Of a stretch of 21,924 nt of DNA, positions 9,405-18,571 are shown piece after piece. This DNA comes from Sphaeroforma sirkka (Eukaryota > Opisthokonta > Ichthyosporea > Ichthyophonida). Within the stretch, counting starts at the first letter, position 1. Each line of letters starts with the position of its first letter. A program made the translations under genes and the position numbers. The stretch lies in contig LUCW03001494.1 in assembly GCA_001586965.3 (NCBI GenBank), positions 1-21,924 of the forward strand, read 5' to 3'. The notes beneath the pieces were generated by a model that saw only the letters and a program-made list of their open reading frames with translations, was not told the DNA's origin and did no database searches.

Positions 9405-9572
9405 AAAAAGTACGTCATATACGCACATATAAGACGAACGGTTGGTTAAGTCGAACATATATGACGCTCGGTTAAGTCGCACTTAATTAGACGCACGGTA
9501 AGTCGCACGTATAAAACTCACGGTTAAGTCGTACGTATAAGACGCGTGTATAAGACGCACGGTTAAGTCGCA
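9405..9572. repeat. Tandem array, CACGGTTAAGTCGCACGTATAA units
   Basis: About six to seven degenerate units of 20-30 bp combining CGGTTAAGTCGCA with CGTATAAGACGCA. The position just after an ORF stop resembles the 3' UTR arrays of A, B and C. The GTATAAGACGCA part recurs at 11400-11475. Confidence 0.75.
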
Positions 9573-9780
9573 TGTTTCTAATTTACTACTGAAATTTGAA
9601 ACTATCTTTTTATGTCCATCTTTTATTCCATTATTTTCAACGCTAGAACTGCTAAAATATTCTGGTTTCAGGTTCTCGTGCTCTTGTAAGGCCTGGTTTA
9701 ACTATGCGATGCCTTGCAGACACATAGCCACAGTGTGCTCTCACATAGGGCACCCGTTATTCAAGGAGTCTTATTTTCAT
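9573..9780. other. Non-coding stretch
   Basis: I see no gene or repeat here. Confidence 0.4.
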
Positions 9781-10107
9781 TAACTTTGGAAGTTCAACAT
9801 CGAGCAACCCCCTGAGAAATCTTGCCCCCATATCAACGCGGAAGGCTACGACAGTTCTGCGTTAGGAGGTATACAGGCTGACGAGGTGACATTTGATAAC
9901 GATGTGGGACTGGACAATGACGCACCGCCTGGCTTAGACAATGGAGGTGCTGAGGATATGCACAGATCGAAGGTGCCTAAGAGTACTATGGACACGGGAA
10001 CGAAACAGACGAGAATCAAGTATAATACATACACCGACGAGAATTATACCGAGTATCAGAAACTTTGCTCCGGTGTATACAGTGGTGCATACATGAAGAG
10101 GTTCTAA
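9781..10107 (+). CDS. Small acidic hypothetical ORF, possibly a 3' exon or fragment
   Basis: An open frame from just after a TAA near 9780 to TAA at 10105-10107, with no early ATG (first Met at about 9958). The N-terminal half is acidic and Gly/Asn-rich (DNDVGLDND, APPGLDNGG). The C-terminal part is Tyr-rich (YNTYTDENYTEYQ). It could be the C-terminal part of a mobile-element protein or a 3' exon. I do not recognise it. Confidence 0.25.
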
Positions 10108-10254
10108 AGAACAGACAGGACTGTTGGGTATAATGTTCTAGAAGCTCAACAATACAGATTACGGTTAGGATCCGCGATGGGCAACGGATTGTTGAGATAC
10201 TCTGCCATACATAGAGGCGAAGAGGGTCCTTCTAGCAGTCTCTTTCGAGGACTC
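10108..10254. other. Non-coding stretch left of the solo LTR
   Basis: No gene seen. TGTTGGG...CTCAACA (about 10121-10152) looks like very short copia-style LTR ends but is too short to call. Confidence 0.35.
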
Positions 10255-10258
10255 CAAG

Positions 10259-10440
10259 TGTAGTAACCACATCAAAAAATACGATACTAAAACCTACTGA
10301 GTCTCCCTGAGGCTCAGTGCGGTGTATTTATTCTTATATTTGATTGTCTACGTGGTCTACAAATAATTCACCTCGTGTGAATTAATTGTAAACTAATTTT
10401 AACTCCACACTGATAGTGGTTTAAGGGAACTTTTACCACA
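10259..10440 (-). repeat. Solo LTR of the element C family with 4-bp target duplication
   Basis: Reverse complement of the LTR at 6869-7046, reading TGTGGTAAAAG to GTTACTACA on the minus strand. It is flanked on both sides by CAAG (10255-10258 and 10441-10444), the target-site duplication. No internal retroelement sequence adjoins it, so an element inserted here and its two LTRs recombined. This fixes the insertion footprint of the family at 4 bp and the LTR ends at TG...CA. Confidence 0.85.
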
Positions 10441-10452
10441 CAAGACCATACC

Positions 10453-11084
10453 GTGTCAGCCTGGAGGACACAACAGACAAACCAAACGTTTGCATGCAGT
10501 GGAGCTAAACAGCAGACAAAGAATCGGAAAGTGGAATCAGCCACCGAACCTAATGCTCCGCCTAATCCAACCGCCAATACGAGTGCGGATAGTGGCGTAC
10601 TTAATCGAGCTCTAGATAGTAGAGAACTCGCAGGAGACCCAACACTATTTTATGATACACAACGACCACGAGATACCTGCAGATGGCAAGAAAACTTGCT
10701 AAAAGAAAGTCATCTGCAGGTCACTCCTTTAGTGACAAGTCCGCTCCGTGTAATACCAACACCAACACCAACACCAACAGCTCATCAAGCTCCTCCAGTA
10801 GCGTACCGCTGCCAGCTACTGAGATAGACCTTATCAACACTCCAACCTTGGTCATACAAGCGATCCTTACCCAAGAAACCGATCTGACCCCGATCCAGGT
10901 GATACCGCAGACTCCAGCAAGTGCAAGTCAACGATACGTATTTCAGGATATCACTCACCCAACACAAGGTTCACTACCGATACAAGTACGTATTTGTGTT
11001 ACTTGCGGAGAGAAGGGTCATCATGGTGGTAAATCGTGCAAATATATACAGAGGAGGGGGACTCTTCTAACGCTCACACAATAA
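10453..11084 (+). pseudogene. Low-complexity ORF ending in a zinc-knuckle-like motif
   Basis: Two overlapping frames (10453-10827 and 10683-11084) share a Thr/Asn/Pro/Ser-rich character, and one indel probably separates one original gene. Near the C-terminus it reads CVTCGEKGHHGGKSC. This can be read as CX2CX4HX5C, or as CX2CX5HX4C from the second His, so it is close to but not exactly the CX2CX4HX4C retroviral knuckle. A C-terminal knuckle is typical of some MULE transposases and of Gag. The solo LTR stands immediately upstream, so the sequence 5' of 10255 was once continuous with it. The product is unknown. Confidence 0.35.
10755..10778. repeat. (ACCAAC)4 microsatellite
   Basis: Four perfect hexamers inside the low-complexity ORF; a likely site for length change or assembly error. 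Confidence 0.9.
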
Positions 11085-11476
11085 AACTTCTAATTATCAC
11101 AAGTAGACGTTACAGACGGCCGTATGTCTAAACCAAAAGGGTGCAAGTGTATAGTTATAATGGGTGCTTCACAGCTAATATACTCCTGTTATGAGCTTGG
11201 TGGGGCTCATCTACAATCTTGATGAATTTAAGCACGAAGGTCAGCGGTATTGGGCCAGTCAACACAAGATTGATGCCTGGATACAGCATAAGATTAAGAA
11301 TAATATGGTCATTCAACTTTAATTAGATTTTTTATGTACAATAGCTGTTAATTATATAATATAGTCTACACAATCAATAATTGCAAGTATAAGATACAAG
11401 CATACATGCATAAGACGCATGTATAAAACGCAGGTATAAAACGCAGGTATAAGATGCATGTATAGACAAGATGCAT
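11085..11476. other. Non-coding stretch with a short-unit array at its right end
   Basis: No gene is visible. At 11384-11475 there are about six units of 13-15 bp of the type GCATGTATAAGAC / GCAGGTATAAAAC. This stretch touches the 3' LTR of element A; the four bases next to the LTR (11473-11476) are GCAT. Confidence 0.65.
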
Positions 11477-11723
11477 TGTAGTAAGTATACGCGAGATAAC
11501 TGTATCTCAACGTTCTCCTCCTCCTCAGGGAGGGGACGTTGTTCATTTATTAGTAATTATAAACAGTAATCCTAAAATGACTGACTCTTAAATGAGTCAT
11601 TAGTCATGTGCTGTAAAACCAGCAAAACCCTAAAAACCAGTTTATCAGATTATTCTGATAAACTGTAAAACTTGTAATAAACCTAAAATAATCAAATAAA
11701 TATAAGTACTTGTATTCTGACCA
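11477..11723 (-). repeat. Element A 3' LTR
   Basis: On the plus strand it reads TGTAGTAAG to TCTGACCA. Compared with copy B, two bases (CA) are missing at the polypurine-tract side, so the U3 end reads TGGTCAG instead of TGTGGTCAG. The bZIP site (11592-11600) and the 12-bp hairpin (11638-11665) are intact. Differences from the 5' LTR are mostly small indels. Confidence 0.9.
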
Positions 11724-11738
11724 ACCCCCCCCCAAACT
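11724..11738 (-). other. Element A polypurine tract
   Basis: Plus strand ACCCCCCCCCAAACT, that is a nine-G run on the element's sense strand directly before the 3' LTR. Confidence 0.75.
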
Positions 11739-11796
11739 GAAGCACTGAACAAAGCAGTGTGCCAGTTTCAGAGATGATAAGAATAGCATAGTACCT

Positions 11797-11962
11797 TATG
11801 TGCTGGCATTATCCTCGAGAGCTAGAGCATTGTGCTGGCATTTATCCTCGAGAGCTAGAGCATTGTGCTGGCATTTATCCTCGAGAGCTAGAGCATTGTG
11901 CTGGCATTTATCCTCAGAGAGCTAGAGCATTGTGCTGGCATTTTACCTCAGAGAGCTAGAGG
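11797..11962 (-). repeat. Element A 3' UTR array 2 (five 33-bp units)
   Basis: Inverse counterpart of the array at 2474-2640, with the same five-unit layout and the AATGCCAGCACAATG spacer in each unit. Confidence 0.88.
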
Positions 11963-12171
11963 ACCCGATGTGTACGTCTCGAGCGACCCGTCGTGTTTGA
12001 ATTCTTGAAGCTACTGTTCATCTGTGTCAGCATATAGGAGTTTGGCAAGTACAATATAGGACTGTATTTGTGTCGAGAAAAAACTGCCAGTGGCAGAAAC
12101 CGTGCAAACCATTAACCCGCTGTTTCAAAACAATGCCCAAGGAGTTGTTTGATTGATTTCGCTGTGTTATA

Positions 12172-12478
12172 CTCCGAAGCAAGAGTGGCTCATTTAACCT
12201 CGCGAGCTTGAGCCGCTGACGATTTTCCCTCGCGAGCTCGAGTGCTAACCGTTTATTCTCGCGAGCTCGAGTGGCTGGTTTATACTCGGGAGCTAGAGTC
12301 GCTGCTTTTTTATACTCAAGAGCTCAGAGTGGCTGGTTTTATACTCGGGAGCTAGAGTTGCTGGTTTATACTCGGGAGCTAGAGTCGCTGCTTTTTTATA
12401 CTCAAGAGCTCGAGTGGCTGGTTTATACTCGGGAGCTAGAGTTGCTGGTTTATGCTCCAGAGCTTGAGCTCGATATCC
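12172..12478 (-). repeat. Element A 3' UTR array 1 (about eleven units)
   Basis: Inverse counterpart of 1995-2275 with one or two extra CTCGGGAG units. Each unit has a CTCNNGAG palindrome core and a TTTATA/GCTGG flank. Its translation gives a spurious repetitive ORF (GLYSGARV and similar) that should not be annotated. Confidence 0.85.
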
Positions 12479-12507
12479 GAGAACAAAGTTATATTGAAGA
12501 TAAAGTA

Positions 12508-13990
12508 TTAGACTTGTGCACGTTGGCGCTTACGTGTCCGTGTCTGCGAAGCTTTGTGGTAGGCCGCGATATCGTTGGCATCATCAAAAGCTTCTGCTGT
12601 TTCCCACGTTGGTTCGCCTTCTCGCCATCTCACCAGGTATTCTAATTTCCCCGTCTCATCATTCGTACGATGTGTGATAATATGGCGAAACTCCACCCCT
12701 CCTTCGGTCCATAAGTCTTCGTTAATTGGTGGGTCTGTGCGTCTATGCACTAAACGGAGGAGTTCCACCCGTACCGGTTTGGTCTTGAATTCTGGTGGGG
12801 CGGAACCATCCTTGTTCGCTAACTCGTAGCGTTGGCCGTGTCTAGCTTTGACTACATATGGTCCAAACAATGGCCGCATAGCCTTCGTTGTTCGGCCTTC
12901 TGATCGTACCATGACCACATCTCCTTCGTCGAAATGTACCAAGTCGTGAGCATGCAGGCGGTCAAATGTCGTCGTAAGCTTGCCTGTATACTTCTTGGTA
13001 ATGTGGTGGAGGGTCGGCAATATAGTGTCCTGTAACTGGTCTAATCGTTGTGCCCAGGTGTCATTCGTCATCGGCTGAGAATCCGGTAACTCGTCCGTGA
13101 AATCGGCGAACGGAACATGGCGGCGGCCAAAGTACACGCTAAACGGTGCACTCTTATGGCGACGGGATATCCGAAGGTTCTGGTATAGCATCGTAAACGG
13201 AAGGCGTTCGTCCCATCGAAGGGGAACTGCCTCACAGCATTGTCGAATAGAACGTGTAATCTCCTTGTGACGTCGTTCTGCCGCGCCCAGCACTTGGGGT
13301 CGATATGGTGGAGACACCTTATGTAGCATCCCCACTTCCTGGACCAGAAGCTCCACTAACTTGTTGGTGAACTCCTTCCCCATGTCTGTTTGATTTTACG
13401 GGGAAACCATGTTCGCCAAAAAAAATCTCTATGAGTGTCTGTGTCGTGGTTTCCTTTGTCTTGTCCGGTGTGGCTCGAAGGATAGAATAGCCTGTGGCGA
13501 TGTCTAAGACGTGAAGAATATAATTGTTCTTGCGTCTGGACTCCAGTGGCATCGGGATGTAGTCCACTTGAATATGGTCCCACGGGTAGCGTGCATCGAT
13601 GCTAATCATCGGGTGGAAACCTTTACGAAGTGTGTCCTGTCCCAAACATGTGCCACATTGCCGCTTAACTTCTGTGGCTAACTCAAGTGCCCCTGGCCAA
13701 ATGTGACCGTTCTGACGAAGTTGTTGGACTGTGTCCGCCGCCCCATGATGTCCTTGTTCGTGTTGCGCTTGCGTGAGTTGCGTACGACGCTGTTTCTCCG
13801 CCGGACTCGCTTGTGCAAACGCCGGTTGACCCTCTGCATCTGCCAGTGCCACTGAGATTTCTCGCGCTGTGTCTAAGCACATGACATATTTTGTATGCTT
13901 TGGTTCTGCAAAACCAAGTCGCTGTGAAAACAGCGGGTCCAGTTTGAATCCATTGGGAGGACCCACCCGTGTGCTACTACGGTATGACCC
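12508..13990 (-). pseudogene. Element A integrase with GPY/F module and chromodomain
   Basis: Integrase inserts the cDNA into host chromosomes. The zinc finger (HEQGHH ... CGTCLGQ) is near 13755-13640 and the first catalytic Asp is in HIQVDYIP (about 13565). The second Asp is in DMGKEF (about 13385) and Glu is in GAAERRHK, 35 residues after the second Asp as in retroviral-type D,D-35-E enzymes. The MRPLFGPYVV module is near 12860. The chromodomain is near 12690-12545, with the aromatic residues of YLVRW and PTWE that form a methyl-lysine cage in this fold. A Lys/Arg-rich tail (RTRKRQR) ends it. The uninterrupted 291-residue stretch 12508-13383 holds everything from the second Asp to the stop. 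A frameshift at about 13395-13410 separates it from the front part. Confidence 0.9.
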
Positions 13991-14372
13991 CATGGTGTCT
14001 TCCCACATGCGTACTTAGCGTACTTGAGGAACGTGTGTGGTGTCCGTGGTACCAGCACCGGTTCTGTCTGCAATAACTGCTTGAACAGGTCGAACCATGG
14101 TGCTCTTGGTACCCATGGTAGACATACTGTGGCCCGTGCGCCGTCGGCTCGTATCTTGCGTAACATCCTGTGTATCTGTTCCCAAGGCGGGTTCATCCAT
14201 CCATCGACTATCGACCAGTCGTGGGCAAACGCTCCTTCCCCATCATCCTTCGTCCAGAACCGAGGAAGCTGAGCGTTGGTTGGGTCCGCAAATACATCTA
14301 TGTCATTCGGTCCAAAGTGTTGTTGCGCTTGTTCAAAGTAACTAGGGAATAACTGCCAGCCGTCTGTATACA
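13991..14372 (-). pseudogene. Element A methyltransferase-like (Dam/DIRS-type) domain of Pol
   Basis: Residues between RNase H and integrase read WQLFPSYFEQAQ, DVFADP, AFAHDW, GWMNPPW (NPPW at 14182-14193), MLRKI, VCLPWVP and APWFDLF. This order (D-x-F-A, a Trp/NPPW motif, then a hydrophobic P-W-P-x-x-PW strand) matches a domain known from DIRS-like elements and some Ty3 elements, related to phage N6-adenine methyltransferases whose catalytic motif is D/N-P-P-Y/F/W. No clear SAM-binding glycine motif is visible, so activity is uncertain. A frame break at about 14375 separates it from RNase H, and another near 13990 from integrase. Confidence 0.6.
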
Positions 14373-14800
14373 TTATTTCGAGTTCGTCCTGCTCCGCTGT
14401 CCCTCGTGTACTCTACTTAACATGTCCGGGAGCACATTTGTCTCTCCTGGTATATGCGATATGGTAAAGTTGAATGGCGCGATGATATGATGCCATCTCT
14501 GAAGCATCGGATTAAGCTTGAGCTGTGTGTTCATATACACAAGGGCCTTGTGGTCCGTGAAGACCGCAAACCGTTGCCCATCCAAGTATTCCCTGAAATG
14601 TGTCAGTCCATATACCAATGCCAGTAACTCCTTCATAGGTGTGGCGTAGTTCTGTTGCGCATGGTTCAGAGTCTTACTAAAGAACATTAAGTAATGTTTC
14701 TTACCGTTGACCCATTGGAATAGCGCTCCCCTAAACCGTAATCGCTAGCGTCGGTTTCCAAGTTCAGAGGAATGCCGTCGACCGGAAAGTGTAACGCCAC
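14373..14800 (-). pseudogene. Element A RNase H domain
   Basis: Removes RNA from RNA/DNA hybrids during reverse transcription. LETDASDYGLG contains the first catalytic Asp (about 14755), followed by FFSKTLN, the Glu of MKELLALV and the Asp of FTDHKALVYM. It ends with HIPGETNVLPDMLSR, the usual Ty3 boundary of RNase H. One G is missing from a G-run at about 14735 (on the sense strand GGGGAGCG), which breaks the frame. Right after the MLSR end the frame is lost again at a TAA (14373-14375). Confidence 0.88.
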
Positions 14801-16302
14801 AGCATTCACCACTGCGTCCTTCATTGCCTGCCACGCCTGTGCATGTCTCTCCTCCCAACGATCACCTATCAACTCCTTTGGTTTGAGTTTGCAAAATTCG
14901 CGCAAGGGTGCAACCGTGTTCGCGAAATTAGGCAGATGTTCGTGGAGGTAATTTGCTAAACCCAACGCCGAGGCTATATCTTTGTATCGTAGTGGTGTGG
15001 GCCAGTCGATCAGCTTGGCCTGCTTTTCATGGTCAATGTCAATGCCTTGTGCCGATACTTTCTTCCCTAGGATCATGACTTCGGAGATAGCGAAGTGGCA
15101 CTTGGCAGGGTTAAGCTTAAAACTGTGGTATGTTAAGCGTTGTATCACCTTCTGCACCGTCCTAACGTGTTCGTCATAACCGTCACTGGCGATAACTATG
15201 TCATCGATATAGTGGTGAACCGGTAAGCCATCAAGTATTGTACTCAAGGTACGTTGAAACTGCTGCGTGAGTACATGAAGACCGAACGGTGCTGATGTGA
15301 ACGAGTACTGATAACGTTCGTGTGTAAAACTAAATAAGTATTGTGAGTCTGGATGGATGGGCAGCCTGTGGTATGCAGCCGATATGTCCAGCGTCGTGTA
15401 GTACTTCTTACTCTTGAGGCGAGATATGAGTTCGTTGACCTTGGGGATCAGGAACTGGTCACCAGGAATAAGCGCGTTAACGGCACGCATGTCTAAACAC
15501 ACGCGTACCTTCTTGACGTTGCCTTCCGCATCGAATGTCGGTACCGCAAGGAGAGGAAGATTAACAGTCGTTGGTGTCGTTCGTTTCGTGATCACCAAAT
15601 CCGTCAACCACTTCTTCACTTGTTCATCCACATAGGGAGCCATCGATCGGATACGAAGTTACGCGCCGATCGCCGCATCTGCAACGCTTGTTCATGGGTT
15701 ACTGGGATGGTTACCTCACTCCCTTCCAGACGACAGCGCGCGTTGTCGGCAATTTTCGCATTGGCTTCCAAATCCTGTGCCAACCGTTCGCGTACATCGA
15801 CGGGTTCCGTCGTGTTAGGTGCCTGTCGGCGTGGTATGGGTTCGAGGAGCTCTTCTAGTTCTGTGGGGTCTATTGGTGCAAGTGGCGATTGGATACCGCC
15901 TATGTATAGGCCCAAGCCTTTCAACATATCTTGCCCCACTATAACATCTATACCCGTCGGCAAGTTCATCAATTCTAATGAACCGTCGATAATTCTGGTA
16001 CCGTACCTTATAGGTACCACTTCCGTCGTCCCCAGTCGAGGAGTTCGCACCGCCTTGTCAGCTAAATATATAAATGACCCAGGTGGTGCCGGAGTTATTG
16101 GTCGGCCAAGGAGGTCTGCGGATGTCTGTGAGATACAACTTCTATTTGCTCCCGTGTCTATCAAGGCTTTGAACGTACGTCCGTTGATTTGTACTTGAAT
16201 ATAGACTCGGTTGTCTGACGTCAGCAATGGGTCTTGTATTGCCATCACTGCTCCAATCGTGGTAACAAATATGAAGCTCCTATCCGACTCAGACACCCTC
16301 AC
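14801..16302 (-). pseudogene. Element A protease and reverse transcriptase
   Basis: Protease: KALIDTGANRSCIS, with the DTGA active site near 16180, and later GIDVIVGQDML, together an aspartyl protease of about 110 residues. RT: RVCLDMRAVN, the catalytic Asp of TTLDISAAYH (residue 86 counted from 15643), SAPFGL, YIDD (residues 145-148, about 15211-15200) and LGKKVS, the standard Ty3 order. A linker rich in Glu and Pro joins the two. A single missing C near 15640 shifts the frame between them. Upstream, the protease frame runs back to an in-frame TGA at 16306-16308 and then into gag without a change of frame. Confidence 0.9.
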
Positions 16303-16305
16303 CTC

Positions 16306-18571
16306 TCATGCATGATCGGCTACCGACTCCCACGTGTCATAGGTGTGGTTTGGTGGTGACGTCATGTGCTCGAAGTCTTCGTAAAGGATCGTGTTGATAT
16401 GAATCTCTGTAGCTTCCGATGGTGGAGCCAAGTCTTCGTCCTGTGTAATCGCATTCACCTGTACTTGAGGCGTCGGACGTATTGTAACTACGTCTCTAGT
16501 CTGGGATGTATTCTGCCCCTGTCCTGCGGTTGACGTTGTGGACGGTCTGTGTACCGATTGTACGTCCCTCAAAGGACGGTTGTTGTCGTATAGCCTTGCC
16601 CGACCCTCTGCGCTCACCGCTTGCGACGCCCTGAAATGGTGACACCGTGGATGTGCCTACCACCTGGTGGCGCCTGTGCCTGGCACCCCGCACAAGTCGT
16701 TGGTACCGTAGGTTGGGGCCGTTGAGTCCAATTCTGCGTTTGTCGTCTACTCGTCTGTAGGTTGGGGCGGCTATTGGTGTGGTCGCGACTTCCATTGGTC
16801 GTCGGGCCCTCGCGGTTGTTGCGACCCTGGAAACGTGCTGCCGTACGTTGCTGTGCATCCTGAATGTCAGGGCTCAACAGCTGTATAAGCTCGTGTGTCT
16901 CCATCAGTTGCCATTTGGGATGCAACTGTAGAGTACGTTCATACGTACGGCCGTTGAGAGCTTCTTCTAACAGTTGTACAATGCAGTGGTGGTTCACTAA
17001 ATTCTGTTGGAAGTCGGCATCTGTCTGGCACCGTTCACGTGCCCTCCTGTGGTTCTCCATGAGCTGTGTCATTTGTTCCATAAGAGAGTGTGCATGTTCC
17101 GACTTTGGCCCTTGGCTAACTTGCGAAACGCGGGATCGACAGTGGCTTGTGTTTCGTGCGAACAGATCTGTTCGATCTGTAGTTGAGGTGTGCATGTCTT
17201 CAACCGTTCAGAGTTGTCGCGGATGTAGTCCAGCGTTGACTTCTCCGCCTTGAAGTAAGATAGTACCTTATGAAACCATGTAAGGTTCCAACTCTCGTCC
17301 AGCCCTGCGATTTGTGCGTTCTTGAACGCCTCGAGGAGAGCCCCTCTTGTGTCCCGTTCCATGATATCATGTAGGTAGTATCTGTTCGACGGCCAATCAG
17401 GCCACGTACGTGGTGAAGGTACGGGACGCTTCTCTACCGGTCGGGACTCTAATGTAGCTCGAAGTGTCTCAATCACGCCCCGAAGAGCTTCAGCTCGAGC
17501 CGTGTTATTCTCCTCGATTGCTTGGCATAGCTCGTCACTTAACTGTAGTATCCGTGCGTGTAGCGCCTGTCGCCTTTTCTCGATACTAGCCGGTGTGGGC
17601 GGAGGCACTGTTGTCTCCTTCTCTTGTCGTTTATGTGTCTGTACATATTCACTGGGCGCTTCTTTCTCGCCCCACTGACGTTGCTGTTGTTGGCGCAGGT
17701 TCGTACTTAATCGGTCCTGTCTATTCTTCACCGCCTGCTTACCTTGAGGATTCTGTCTGGCTAATACTTGTTCATGTGCGAACTCTTGAAAAGTTGGTGT
17801 GTTCTCACTGGCAGACAGAGAGTATCATCCTCCTCGGTTGAACTGTCCTCTGACCCTGGTGATTTGTACCCAAGTCCATAAAACGGACGCTCACAGCCTT
17901 GAATTCGGAAGGTAGGGTTGTCTTCGTCCTCTGGTACTGCCTGTACCCGTTCGTGTGCGTCAGAAGAACTCTCCTTAGCGGCCGGCCCTATTGTAGTTCG
18001 TCCGGCGTTTATGCGCTGTAACCTCTGTTCGTATTTTTTTCAAAGAGAGACTGATTGTTGTGTCATCAGCTCCGTGAGTTTCTGAGCTGACGATTGTTCG
18101 TCATGCCGTTTCTTGTTGTTGGTTTCCTTGTTGTTGGTACGGTTCCGGTGACGCTTCCGCTTGTTAGGTGGGAGGCGTGGTGGGTCATTACTGGGAAATA
18201 AGGCCCCTGGAGTATCCCGAGACGAACGAGGGGACAGCCCTTCACTGGCTACCTGTTCACCAATAAAAGTCTGACTACTGTCCGCACGCAGGTTGGGTAC
18301 TTCCTTGGTCTCACCCTCGAATATGACATCCTCGTCAGATTGTGCAGGTCCATTTTTTGTTTGCTGTTGGTGGCTGCTTGTCGTCCGCGGAAATAATACG
18401 TGGAGCCCCAAGATGTGTCTGTTGTTGCCCCTCCAGTGCCTGACCTGAGTGCGGAGCGGAGCGTTCCGTATGGGACTGACGACGTTTAGTTCCACGTCGG
18501 TCGATATCATCTTCCTTGCGGCGCTCAGGATTCAAGAGTTGCTGTCTACGACTTTGGGGGGGGTAGGACAT
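16306..18571 (-). pseudogene. Element A gag
   Basis: The structural protein of the particle. The chosen start is the ATG at 18569-18571 (MSYPPQSRRQ); an in-frame upstream ATG at 18647-18649 would add 26 residues. The N-terminal third is disordered and charged, with a basic block (NKRKRHRNR, about 18165). Around 18040 a coiled-coil-like segment is cut by an in-frame TGA (18040-18042). The middle (17731-17069) holds a predicted coiled coil (ILQLSDELCQAIEEN) and a helical capsid-like region (YYLHDIMERD, WFHKVLSYFK). The last third has a Gln-rich helical part and a degenerate CAGC...HIH cluster where a knuckle would be expected. Frame changes lie near 18350, 17825, 17110 and 16620. It ends at the TGA 16306-16308, in frame with protease. 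Confidence 0.75.

Noticed and set aside
6868..10441. The inverted 180-bp copies as terminal inverted repeats of a Mutator-like DNA transposon around the transposase-like ORF
   Set aside because: Each copy has TG...CA LTR ends, the left one follows a polypurine tract and element C's 3' UTR, and the right one has its own CAAG duplication. No shared target duplication flanks the pair.
12271..12645. 124-residue ORF with repeated GLYSGARV-like units
   Set aside because: It is the plus-strand translation of the 3' UTR array and antisense chromodomain of element A, and similar frames arise in copy B. No independent support.
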